DNA from: Bilabrum cf. latius
Taxonomy: Eukaryota > Bigyra: Bicosoecida > Bigyra > Bicosoecida
Length of the DNA stretch: 64,000 nucleotides
Assembly (NCBI GenBank): GCA_965178125.1
Contig: OZ237763.1
Coordinates: forward strand, 496,001-560,000
Direction: 5' to 3'
Positions 20,901-33,121 of this stretch are shown piece by piece. Each line of letters opens with the position of its first letter. Position 1 is the stretch's first letter. Below the pieces are notes generated by a model. That model worked only from the letters and a program-made list of their open reading frames with translations. It ran no database searches and was not told the DNA's origin. A program made the translations under genes and the position numbers.

Positions 20901-23900
20901 CTACCCCCCCGGCTCTGGCGAATAGCCACCGGGGACAAACGAACCACCTTCGAGACCACCCGTGGGGCCTCGACTAATCAAAGCGCCAGATGCGCCGGCA
21001 AGCCATGGTGCAGATACCCGTGGAGAAGAATCTAGACCGCCCTCAGTAGCCAAGCTAGGCCACTTCGGAGGCTCTACAGCCGGTTTGCGAACATCCTCAA
21101 ACGCTTCTGAGCTTCCTGTAGCAGCCGATTTCATTGATGCCCCAGCAGCAGTGGCGTCTGCGTCATCCTCTTTGGCAAAGTCGCCGAGTTCGCCAGTCGG
21201 GGCGTCGTGCGGCATGCCGCCCCGCAATAGCGACAGTCCTTGCTTCACATCGTCGGGACGAGCTGCGGCAGCAACCACGGTCCTCTTGGCGAGCTCATTG
21301 GCCTACCCACTGAATGGGTAGTCCGAGCGCAGCTGTTTCATCACCTATGGTGCAGCTTTCATGGCATGCTAGACAGCCAAAGCTCGCTGACCAGGGGCCA
21401 GGCCAAGTGCGGCTGCGTGATTGCCTGCACTAAAGGCATCTGTATCGCCGCCCCAGCCGCCTGTGCGCTACTGCTGAGCAGCAGCTGCATCCAGCTTCGC
21501 ACGATCTGCCGTGTACACGGGAACGGGACCAAGACCATCCGGAAGATCTCGAGCACACGGCCCGCTGTAGCTGACGCTGGCTCCGACTGACCAGTCTGGT
21601 TTGCTCCGCATCCTGACCACTGGCTCGGGACTCGCACTGCCGTCCTCGTCTGCAGCGCTTTCCATTGGTAGGCTCCCAGCCGCGGTGGTAGCATGCACCT
21701 GCTCGGCAGCAAGAACGGGAAGGCCGAGGCTTGGGTCTCGCGGTGTCGAGCGCTGGTTCGCAAGATCTTCTCTTTCATCGTACAACTCGTACTCCACCAG
21801 CACCTGATTGCTATCGTCGGTGGGCTTTCCAGAGCTCGTGGTCGTGTGCTTACCCTTCCGATTCGCTAGCATCCTCCTCAGCTACGCAGCTCTCCCGCCG
21901 TGCTAGTGAGGGTAGGCGGTGATCACGTGCATCTCAACGGCCAAATCGTGCTCGGTAACCTCGCCATCATCGTACTCGACAACGAACAAGCGCGTGAAGG
22001 GGGAGTACTCCGCCACGATGCCTCCATAGTATGTCGGATCGTCCTGCCCCGACCGCGTGTAGGGCACCAGCACGTAGCATCCGATGTACTTCTCTGCCGG
22101 GGGGTCCTCGGGTGGATCTAGCCCCTAAGGTGGCACCTTGAGCCCTCGTACCCACTCGCGCCTGATCCTAACTTGTTCCTTCTGACCGGATTTCTTAAGG
22201 GACGTCTTCGATGCCGAAGCTGCAGCTGCAGACTCGATGCTGCCGCCGGTCTTCTCCTCAGTCCCAGCCTCTTTCGCCTCTGCTTCGATCGCCTGCTGCA
22301 GCAGCTCCTCCAGCTCAGCTTCCGTGAGTTTACTCTTATCATCCTCAGCGTCCTTTCCTGCCGTTCCTGATCCCGCCATTGGCTTTGCTACCTTCCTAAG
22401 ACCCAGCCTGTCCCATCGCTTGGCTCGCCTGGCCAACTGGGAGATTCTGCTGGTGCTGGTCGTAATGGCGTAGGTCGTCGCGTCTCCGTCGATCGGGCAG
22501 CCATCAACGTACAGCCGCAACTTCTGGGTAGGAAGCAGGCCGACGGGTGCCGTGGATTCGACAGGCATCGGCTCGAACGGACCCAACAATGCAGCGCGGC
22601 CCGTTCCAGTCTCTGAGGCTCTGGTGGAGGCACTGGCTGATGAACCCGCAACAGCTGCAGCTGTTGTGCCCACGCCACCGCGCAGGGCATCGGCAGCAGA
22701 TACTACCCTCACCATGCCAGAGCTCAGTATCGACTGCGCCTTGATTTCAGCGTCCTCGGCTGCTGATACTAGTAGCCCGTCACGACCACCAGCTGCGCCA
22801 CCATCACCGTCATTCTGCTCGCGTGCTTTGATTTCCAGCTTATGCTTGGCTGAAAAGTACCCTGCCTTGGCACTAACGTAGTCTGCCAAGCGCATCTCCT
22901 CCTGACTGTACTGGGGGTTGGCAGCCCCGATCGATTTGATGGTGCGCGTGGTGCTCGCACCGAACCTGTTCCTGGCGCGACCCTGCAGCATAGTTCGAAC
23001 AGTGTCGACTACGCCCTGGGCAAGCAGAGCGCCGCTTCCTTCATGTGTGCTAGCATTTTCGACTGCCGCGATTGAATTGAACAGGACGTGCACGGCAGGA
23101 CCTGCTTCAACAAGTGTGGAAGATTCTGCTTCCATGGCTGCACTGGAAAACCCTACGCCGTCATCACTTGCCGCGACTGTCGTTGCCGCTGCCGCTGCAG
23201 ATACCTCTTGAGGTGGCGCGTCACCGGCAGTGGTATCCTTCGTAGTGCTGGGACGACTGGCGCTCTATTCACACGCTGATGGAGGCACCGGTGGGCGCGT
23301 TTCCGAAGCCGGCGGAACGCTCGCCTTAGAGGCCTCGCTGGTTTGTGACTGTCCGGTGGCAGATCCCACAGTCGTACTATGTGCTTCATTGAGCGCAGAG
23401 CCGGTGCCGTTGCCATCCCTCTCTCCAGCGGCGTCCGTACCGTCAGAAATCTACTTGGACAGCGAGAGAGGTCGCTGGAGGAGCTCAAACGCGACCTGCT
23501 CGGCTGTGCCAATGGCCGCATCAAGCATGCCGAGAGCACCGCCAGTAGCACCGGGTGAGTTGAGTGTTGAAGCCCACGCCAACAACGAAGCGGTCGCCCT
23601 GGTGTCATGCACGCCGCGCTTGGCCCATGCCTCAGTCTCATCTACCGACTGTTGCATCTTGGATGCAAGGCCAATGGTGCTCATGGCTTCTGGAGCGGCC
23701 ACACCAGGCGACTTGCCAACGGTCTCGTCGGCCGTGCTAGATCCGGCCTCCAGCACCGCTGACCCGTCCTGCATGTCTTCGTCCGCATGTTCGTCGCGAA
23801 GCAGGTACTCGCCCTGGTCGAACACTGGCGGCGAGCCAGCCATCTTCTCCACTCCTGAGCGATAGACGGTCTTTGCCTCTAGATACTTCTCCTTCTCGTA

Positions 23901-26900
23901 AGCTGGAATGGCACCGTCGACGCGGCCGGACACCGCAATGCCGTCACCACCAAGGGATTGGCCAGCCACTGATACTGAACCGGTGGCCCATCTGGTCTGC
24001 TGCTTGTGTGATGGCTGCCGGCCTTCTAGACCAAGTGCATGGTCCTCTGGAGCAAGACCGTCTGCGCCCCCGGAGAGCACAGCCGCAACTCCGCCGCCAG
24101 GCGCTTTCGATGGCTGCCAGCCGCCTCCCGTGGGTCGTTGTGGCTTGAACAAGCTAGCGCTGGCCTGTGCGGCACCAAGGTCTGGCGGCACCGTTCCAGC
24201 CGATGATTTTGCCGTCTTGGAGGCTCCCACGATGTCCATCTTCACGCTGGGCACTCTTGGCATTCCATCATCTTCGTCTACGGCGGCTGCACTGCTGCCT
24301 TGTGATCTACCCTGGGCCTCGTCAGGTACCTTGGGCTTGGCGCCGCTCGACTTGGCTGCTGCGCCCGACGCCTCGTCATTTGTTTCGACCTCTTCTTTCA
24401 CGGCTGCCTCTGCAGGCTGTTGTGCCTTTGAGCTGGTCTATCCAACGGTGGCAGATTCGCCTGTACTTCCCTTGGAGGCCCCAGCCTTGGCATCTCCTTT
24501 GGCACTGGGCTTTTCGTCGTCTGCTGCCCCTTCATCGTCGGCACTTTGGTCAGCTGCGTCCGATTTGGTGGCTATTGATGGTGCTGCCGGCTCAATGCTC
24601 TTGCGTTTTTCGTCGTCCTGCTTGGCAGTGGCCATCGACGCAGCCAGCGCTTGACGGAGCATCTCGTCCTCGTCCATCCCACCCCCGTACCCGCCATATC
24701 CCCCCAGCCCGCCGAGACCGCCCCCCATGCCGCCGCCCATCCCACCAGACGGGCCAGAGTACCCAGCAGGACTGAAATCCATGCCACTCGAACCGCCCGA
24801 GCTGGGCTGTTTTTGCTGCTGCTGCTGCTGCTGCTGCTGCTGTGACTCGAGCGGACTTCCGCCATCGAAAGCAGAGCCAGTCTGCTCCGCCAACAACCGT
24901 CCAATCTCCGATGCAGAAGTCTGAGTACCTGACTGCGATGACGATGATGCAAGCTGAGCGCTCGGATCCGAAGATTCCTGAGCTGCACTTGCGGCCTCCA
25001 ACGCTGCCTTGGGTGCGGGCGCTGCACCTTGCTCGCCTGCTCCTGGCGGAACACTGCCGCCTGATGAGTCGCCCAGCGACGTGACCACAGCTGCCACTTT
25101 CGGCTCACTTGACTCACCATCATGTTCCTCTCCAGTCGATGCCTCTTGAGCCTCCGTTTTCTCAGCCTTGCCTGTTGACGCTGGTCCAGACTCAGACTCT
25201 GCAGGCTTAGAGTCAGATGCACTCTGCTCCTCCTTGCCGGCTGCGCCCGGGGCAGGGTCTACGCCCTTGCGTTTTTCGTCGTCCTGCTTGGCAGTGGCCA
25301 TCGACGCAGCCAGCGCTTGACGGAGCATCTCGTCCTCGTCCATCCCACCCCCGTACCCGCCATATCCCCCCAGCCCGCCGAGACCGCCCCCCATGCCACC
25401 GCCCATCCCACCAGACGGACCAGTGTACCCTCCTTGGCTGGTGCCTGGGCCAGGTCGCGCACCCCCGGAACCCCAGTCGGAGCTCATTCCACCTCCCGGA
25501 TACATGCCGCCTGTGGATGCTTTCCCCCATGATCTCGGCTAGCCCGAAGGCCCAGGTGCCGGTTTTTCAGGTTTCCCGCCGCCCATCCCACCCATGGTTG
25601 ATGACATTGCCACTGACTTGGCTGCGGCTGCAGCTGCATCTGCTGCGGTCGACCGCGCTCGAGCTGCTGCCTAGGCTGCATCACGTTTACCACCCGGGCC
25701 GACGGGACCGCTAGGCTGATCGTCGTCAGTCCCGCTCGAGGCGAGTCCGGCCCCTGGGCCTGATGCTTCAAGACCAGCATCGTATCCGCGGATCGTTCTC
25801 CTACCAATACGAGTCCGGCCTCGCCGCCCGCTTGGCTCTGCTGTCATACCGAGGGGGAAACCAGCATCTTCGAAGCTACCACCCGACGAGGAACGGAGTC
25901 GAGAACCTAGGCCAAGCCCGTCGTCATCATCGCCATCTGAGTCCGACTCAGGGCTAACTGGCAACGGCGGCATATTTTGGACTTTCCTCGCTGTGGCCCG
26001 CAGCGTTTTCTGCGGGGAGTAGCCCATGGGAGGCCTCGCCACTGTGACCTCGCTGAACCACGGCGCTGCTCGCGACAGCTCGTGGAATGGGGCGATGGAG
26101 AACGGCATGATGAGGTCCAGGGACGGCCCGTACCCGACGCGGAAGAAGTCCTGCATCACCACCGAAGCTGGTTTCTCTCTGGCCGCCTTCATGTAGAATG
26201 CAACGTAGTCCTCCTCTAAGATGACGAGTGAGCTCTTTTGGCAGGCTTCTGGCAGCGGGGCAGGCAAGCCATGTGCCTCAGGCAGCATAAGCGACTACCC
26301 GGGACCGAAGCGTCTCCGTTGCGCGGCTGCGCGGCGCTCCCCCCTGCTCTATCTTCGCCTCAGAGAGGACTTGCCCAGGGACCTCGGGGAGGACTTCCCG
26401 GGTGATCCTGAGGAGCCGGCCTCCTCTTTTGGAGAAGACGACCCGGCGGCTCCAGCCGAGCTGCCCGTCTCTTCTGTCGCAAGCCCATGCAGCCGAGCCG
26501 TCTCCCTGATCCTATCCGGGAGATCTCTCACTCGAGTGCCCAGCTGCCGCAAGTACTCTTCGATCGTGGAGTGGGAAACACTGTTCTAGAGGTGCTGTAG
26601 CGACCAACCAGTCGCACCAAGGCTCAGAATGGCCCGAAGCAAGTCCACCGGAGTCATCGCGCGGACTGCCATACCGTCCACTCGAGGCGGCTCGATCGAA
26701 TCGCTCGTCGCACAAGGGGGTTCCCTGGCGCGATGAGCCCTAGATGTGCCGCCTGCATCTGCACTTGCCTCAGTCTGGGCCTTTGCGGCTTCAGCTTCCC
26801 AATCAATGGGGTCCTGCAGCTTCACACCAACCTTCGCGGCATACGGCTGCAGCGGGAAGCTAGCAAATGTCCTGAAGTTTGCTTTCACAGCCTTGAGGGC

Positions 26901-29900
26901 CTTATCGCTCAGAGGTTGCATGCGAGCAGGGTCGCATGGGTACAGCATGTCGTGGTTGCTATGGGCTGGCGCCTTCTTGTTGCTAGCGGTCGATTGCACT
27001 GGGCTCGCCGCTCCTATGAGCATCGACCTGGCCGCGTCCTCGGGCAACGCTTCGAACCGCACTCCGATCGGGGTATTCCAGTCACCCCTTTCTTCCTCAA
27101 TGTTGGACGACTTGGTGCGGATGACATCGTTAAATGACTTGCCAGCGACCACCACGAACTGCACCTTGACGTAGCGCTCGTGCTTGGGTGCCAGCGCATG
27201 CCGGCGGCGCGCTTCAATGTGCCGCCGAGCCATGAGCTGCTGGTACTTGCGCTTGTACTCTAGCGCTGCCATCGTGGCTTCCTCGCCGGCATCACCCGAG
27301 AGCTCCAGCACGTGTTGTGCCTCCCGCTTGGCTTGAGCGAGAAGGTCCGCCCACATCTGGGCCCGGCGCTCAGCTACGCCTGCGTCGTTCACACGAGGCA
27401 GCTCCAAGCCCGCTGAGATCGGGAGGTCAAGGGCGTATCCAAACAAGGACTCGAATTGGTCTTCGGGGTCAGCGCCGCCACCCCCCCCCATGCCCCAGGA
27501 AGCAGCCGGGCCATCCTCCGATGAAACAAATATGGCCTCCGCGTGATCGCCCACCAAGCGGAGGTACTCCACCATTATGGAGGGCGGGCATGTGCTCATC
27601 TGGTGGAGAGAGCTACAATTGCCAGGCGCAGTGAGCAGCATGCACTGAATCCCTGGGATGTTCACGGGGTTCCGCACCGAGTGCACTAGGGCTTCACTCC
27701 CTGCCTCAACGATGTCATCCTAGCCCTTAGACGGCAACGTCCTTGCCTTAGCATACTAGCGCACCTCAGTGGCCTACTGCTCGGTCAGCGTCGGTTTCTT
27801 CGTTGCAACGTACGTGATGAGACCCCTCCTGCCTGAAGGCTCCATCTCGCCCTCTTCCACCGGGAGCACGTCCCGGTCATAGTCTACCTCATTTCCGTCG
27901 GTTCCGTACTTTGGAAGATACACGGTCACTAGCGCACCTCTCTGCTATGCCTGTGTCCATGCTTGCACGTCTCGATTGGTGGGAGGTGGCCCGTCCATCT
28001 CAACCTTCCCCGGGGTCGTAGTGGTGCCCCTTGTACCGGCCAACACGCTGTAGGCCTTTGTCGAGCCATTCATATCGAGTTCTGTGCGCTAGCGCCGCTT
28101 TTCAAGCATAGCCTTTCGCTCTTCGGCGGATCGAGGCGGCGCTATGGCGGGAAAGTCTCCTTTACTGGCATCGTCGGCCGAAGCACCTGCGCTGTAGGCA
28201 CCCTTGCTGGACCCAGCGGCTCCAGCTTCGTATGGCTTGATCCCGGGCAGGTATTCCCCAGGTCCGCAGAGGTGGACCCTCACCTAGTACAGACTTTGAA
28301 ACGAGTACTTCAGAAACTTCCGGCGTTTAGCCTGCTGTTCTCTTGCGGCGGCACATGCTGCCATCGCAGCTGAGGCCCCCTCTAGCTGAACCGGGTACTT
28401 CTCCGGTGACTTGTACGGCATGCACGAGTCCTCTTCTCCGCGAAGTCGCTCGACCAGACCCTTGGCATTGATTTCAGCCTGCTTCACTCGGTCGTTTAGC
28501 TTCACCACGTGCATGCACAGCGGGCCCCTCCTGATCACAGACACATCCGTCTCAGCGTCCTCATACTCGCCATGGCCATCGGTCTTCACGGCATTCTTCC
28601 CGTGCTTTTGCCCCGCGCTGCTAGATCCGAACCCATTAGCACGGGAGATTGCTAGCATGCGAGCAACGGGTGGTTCCTGCAGCTTTGACCCGGCCACAAA
28701 CAGGTTCTAGCCCTTTTCAGTGACGAATTCCCACATGAACTACCATGCAAGCCTGCAGTGACCAGGCCATGCGAGCTTGCTATTCTCGACAGGCGCAATA
28801 GAAGAAGCTTTTGTGCCCATAGAAGCAGCACCAGGAGCTGCAGAGGTAGAACCGCTCTCGTCATTGCCTTCAGGGGCTGCCTTCGACTTCCCAGCGGATA
28901 CGAAGGCGTCCTAAATATTGGGGGCGATTGGCTGAATCTCAGAAGCAGCAGCACCTCCACCCAACGGGGCCTCGCCCTCGTCCACGGCCTCAAGAACGAA
29001 CACGTTCCGAACCGCCCCCATGGGTGGGACGACCACCATGGCCTCTGGTTTCGCCCGGCCGCCCACCCACTGGTACGACGGCACCCCGGTCCGAGACGGC
29101 GTCTCGGTCAGCACGCGCATGCTGGTGGCACTCGTCAGTGAGACATGCGCCATGGCCGTGCAGTTCACCCTCGATCTGACGTGAATACTAGCGACTACCT
29201 TGCCGGCCGGACTTCTGCTCAAAGTACACAGGGCCGCAATTCTGCCGTTGCCACTCGCAGCAACCACCATCTCGTTTGGCATCACAGCGTGTCCGTGCAG
29301 CGACAGCCCCCGGGGCACAGAGGCCGGCCTCGTCGCTGGCAGCAGGGCTAACTCTCCAGCGTACAGTGACTGCGCAGCTTCTTGAACCTGGGGTGGGATC
29401 CATTGTCCCGTCCCGCCGCACCCCGCCCATGCAGTGCTTGGCACGGGAGCCACGGACCTCTTCAGCCCACCAACCTCCGAGCCAGTCGCAAACTGTCTAA
29501 CCCGCTGCAGCAAATCTGCCTGTATATCTGCTGCGGTCGCCTCTACAGATGCTTGCATGGTCACTGGTGGAAGCCCTGAGATGAGTGCGTATGCGGTGCT
29601 AGCCTGGCTCGGATCCACGGCAACTTCCTTGGTGTCATCCTCGATGGCTGTCTTGGATTCCTCAGAGCTGGACCCTGCCACATCGCCCTCGCCTCCGGCG
29701 CCGGGCTGCACAACATTAGGAAGAAGACCGGCAGGTCGTTTCGGGACAAACTTCAGAGTCTGGAAGCGCTTTGAGAATGAAGATATCTCGGCTGGTGCGG
29801 TGAACGGCCTCGTGTGAAGCTGCAGTCCCCAGCCCCGACCCTCAGTACTGGACGCCACCAGGCTCAGCAACCTGAAGAACTGCGGCAGCACGGACACCTT

Positions 29901-32876
29901 GCCGAGGCCCTCGTCCGCTGCCTTGGTAGAGGAGGGGGCTTCCTGCACCTCTGAGCTTCTCAGGGCATCGACACCGCCGAGGACGCGCACAAGGGCCAAT
30001 GTCCTCGCAATCACATCCATGTCATCAGCGTCGAAGGCATTTCCAGGAAAGCCTGCTGATAGTGCTGGCTCCCTACTGCTGCTCGAATCGGCAGACTTCA
30101 GCTTGAAAGGCTTGCCTGTAACGTCAGCGACTCCCAAGAAGATCCCGACTGCCAGGCCAATGGCAGAATGCAGCACCTCGTGCTGCGTGGGGGGCTCAGC
30201 AGCGGATTCTTCGAGCAGAATACGCAGCTGCTTGGTCACGCCGTACGCATTCGCAACGCGATCTGAGGACTTGGAAGCAGCAGACTTCTCTAGCTCGGCC
30301 TTTGGCAGCATGCACTGCTGCATGAAACGAACGATAGCACGATCTCGAGGTGACATCTTCTTGTCGTCTGCGTCCACTTGCATCCAGTCTTCCTTGCTAC
30401 CGCCCACACTTGCTCGCAAGAAGTCCCTTGAACACTCGCACAACCTCACAAACACGCCAGAGCATGCCTCGAGATCGTACCAATCACCCAGCCAAGCAGG
30501 TGTCTTTACAAGCGACGAAATATCACCAGCTTTACCACCAGCTGACGAACTGCTTCCGACAGAAGTACTGACCTCTGCCTGCGAAATGCACCGGTTCAGC
30601 AGCATCTGCCTCAAGTGTTCCACCCGATCGGCTTCGCCCAAGCTCAACCCTGCTTCGGCGGCACCAGCGCCCTCACTCGGGCCGATGTCCTTGCCATACC
30701 CATCAGCGCCGTACTCGCCAGCGCCGTCGTCCTTCGATTCAGCCACATCGAAAGCGTCTACGGGCATGTCTATGTTCGGAATGTGAGCTTCACTGGATGG
30801 CACGGCCTCATCATCATCACCTCCGCCTGCAGCTCCAGCCCCGGAAGCCGCCGCTCCTACCGGCCGTGAGGTCGGCACGTCATCGCAATCAGCTGGACTG
30901 CTTTCGCTAGTCTTGGCTTTGATCATTTCATACGCCCGGTCAGCCGCCTTTCTGGCCTTCGTACTTGTCTCGCTCTTCTCCTTGTCTCTCCGCTCTTCCT
31001 GCAAAGAAAGCGCCAGCCCACCCCTGACCATGAGCGCGAGCACATCGCCACCACACGCATCGATGATGCGGTGCAGAATGGTGAGCACAGTGTCGACCTC
31101 TGCGTCTTTCAGGCCGGGTCGATCCCTCAAGAAATGCAGCAGGGTCTTCGCCAGGTCTTTTCCGGCCGGTCTCACAGCGCATCGCACAGCCGCTTCCCAC
31201 TTTTGCATGCTTGTGCCCTGGCTGTCCGGCTCGACTGCGTGCGTGTCCGGGCTGTATGCCGGCTTCGATATCAGTTTTCGAAGCAGGGCCAAAGACCGCA
31301 GGCCCGCGGTCGAGTCCAAGGTCTAGAACCTACTGATCAGCCTTGAGACAACCAGGATGCCGCAGATGACCACGCGTTTGGGGGGCGTGCTGGCGGCGGG
31401 AGTAGCCGGAGAAGAGCTGCTTGCAACCATAGACTTGTTGCTTTCACTGGAAGCTGGCTTGCTTAATGGCGGCGAAGGCCCAGCACCATCGTGCAGCGCA
31501 TCCACGCCGTCGCAGAGGTGCTCGAGGCACCCCAGCAGCAGCTTCGCTCTCGTCTCCTCGTCGTCAGAGAGGCTCTGTCTGGCCTCTACGTCCTCAGAAT
31601 CGGCAGGACCAGGGGGCCTCGTCTCAGCCATTGAGTCATCTTCGTCCTCGCCGCCCGCACCAGCCACGGAAGAAGCCCCAGATGAGGGCTGACTGAAGCT
31701 AGGGTCAGCGTTTCGGACCAATTTCCAGTGCTGCAGCGTCTCATCATCGCTGGATTCATCGTCTTCAGCCACGGCAGCCGCCCCGCTGGCCAATGCGCCG
31801 CCTTGGGCAGCTCCAGACCCCGCAGCGGTGGCACTTGCCGGGTCCTCCTACTCCTCCTCCTCCTCCCCGGTGACATCAGACCCCACGCCCTTGTCCGGGC
31901 TGGAAGGTGCAGCCGCTGCGCCCTTCTCTTCGGCGCCGCTCTCTTCAGAATGTCCTTTGCCTGAAGTGCCCACGCTTAATGCAGCCAGGCACCGCGCGAG
32001 CCTCCTGCTGACTCGCCTCGCAGGCCTCCCCCCGGCCCTCAGCTGCGCCACCACCTCCTTCATGGAGAGGGCCTGGGAGAGCGAGCGGAGCACTTGCTCG
32101 CCCCTGGGCCCGTGCAGCGCAGTGGGCTGCAGCCGACCGATGAGGGGAGGCAAGACCTCTTGTATGAGCACAGCCGCCATTGACATCCGGTCGGAGCGCA
32201 CATCGCGGCACTGCTTGCTCAGTTTCTCCAGGAGGCCGATGGCGGCGTTTGCCACCCGCTCGTCGGGCGAGCGCAGACACGCTGGCAGGTGAGGGCAAAC
32301 TTTTCGGATACAAGTTTGGAGCGGGGCGGTCTTGCGGATGCTTCCCGCAGTTTTTGCGATGTACTTGATGCATTTGGACTACGCATACCCGTCTCCACTC
32401 ATGTCGTTCAGCCTCTCAGCAACACATGCCACGCACTGCACTTTACCGCTTGGATCAACAGGAATTGATGTCAACGGACTAAACACGTCAACGCAGTGCT
32501 CAATTACTGTCCGGGCGGCCTTATCAGAACCAGGGCTCTTGCTCAAATACTCTGCAAGCGATGCACAGATCCCGCTGTCATAGCAGGACCGATAGAAATG
32601 ACCACCCGCATTCATGTTCTCGATCCACTACATCGTATTCTTCAGCAGCAAAAGAGCTGGCGGTCCGAGCTGGCTGTGCTGCGCTGCATGGCCAAGAAGC
32701 TGCTTGCCCAAAGCCATGACCGAAGTGACAGTCCTTGTAGGCAGCCTTCCGTGCTGTTGCAAGAAGTGTCCTGCCAAATCTTCCGTCAAGAATGATATCG
32801 TACCGATGTCATCCATCGTAGCAAGCAAAGTCTGCACAAACTCGATGAGGCTGCCCATCTCTGCCGAGCGATCCAT
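17937..32876 (-). CDS. Giant HECT-domain E3 ubiquitin ligase with ubiquitin-interacting motifs
   Basis: One minus-strand frame is free of TAA and TGA for about 14.9 kb (some 4,980 codons) and is broken only by TAGs, for example at 20730, 20802, 20871, 20901, 27720, 27756, 27774 and 27945. The C-terminus is a HECT domain. The N-lobe has NVTFEGEDAHGEGVTREFYT, then SLQ-[TAG]-TDLGLWRN, FVLAGRAVAKALQDG and LPLSPAFCKLL. The C-lobe ends CSYELSLPEYSSVEV, with the likely catalytic Cys at about 18051-18053. LPEYSS-type C-lobes are typical of the TRIP12/UPL3/HECTD1 branch. Two UIM-like helices (DEDEMLRQALAASMA) sit near 25280-25345 and 24615-24680. The N-terminal region is helical and repeat-like. HECT ligases form a Cys-ubiquitin thioester and transfer ubiquitin to substrates. 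The start is the first good ATG (MDRSAEMGSL); an upstream exon is possible. Much of the middle I do not recognise. Confidence 0.85.
24600..25431 (-). repeat. Duplicated UIM cassette inside the HECT gene
   Basis: A block of about 165 bp starting at 24601 (TTGCGTTTTTCGTCGTCCTG on the plus strand) recurs at 25267, 666 bp away, nearly unchanged. On the coding strand each block encodes a Gly-rich stretch (GGMGGGLGGLGGYGGYGGGM) and the UIM helix, then AKQDDEKRK. The offset is a multiple of three, so both copies stay in frame. The near identity points to a recent internal duplication that doubled the ubiquitin-binding capacity. Confidence 0.9.
24815..24842 (-). repeat. CAG trinucleotide run encoding polyglutamine in the HECT gene
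   Basis: A CTG run on the plus strand reads as CAG on the coding strand, giving about nine consecutive glutamines followed by KQPSSG. Although TAG also appears to mean Gln here, the run contains only CAG. Confidence 0.9.
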
Positions 32877-33121
32877 GGTTAGCCAAGATCCTCGAAAGCT
32901 TAGATGTGGCAAAAAACAGCTAAATCACCGCTGGGATGCTCCCAATCAGTGCAGTGAAAGCAATTGCTGCGAACTATGAGGCAGTCAGGCTTCGAATTAT
33001 TCTAGCCCACCTCCTCAGTAGCGTTCTTGCCGAGTGCTCTTGTCCGAATTTCATTGGAAGGTAACGTGCTATTATCTTACCTGGATTATTTGATTTCAGA
33101 TTCCCGTCTAGCGACAGCAGC
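32877..33121. promoter_or_regulatory. Divergent intergenic region between the two giant genes
   Basis: The HECT gene leaves on the minus strand and the Sec39/NBAS-like gene on the plus strand, head to head with about 245 bp between the chosen start codons. The middle is AT-richer than its flanks. GTAACG at 33061 and TTTCAG ending at about 33099 could bound a 40-nt intron in the 5' leader of the plus-strand gene. A shared bidirectional promoter is inferred from position; no specific element is identified. Confidence 0.4.
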
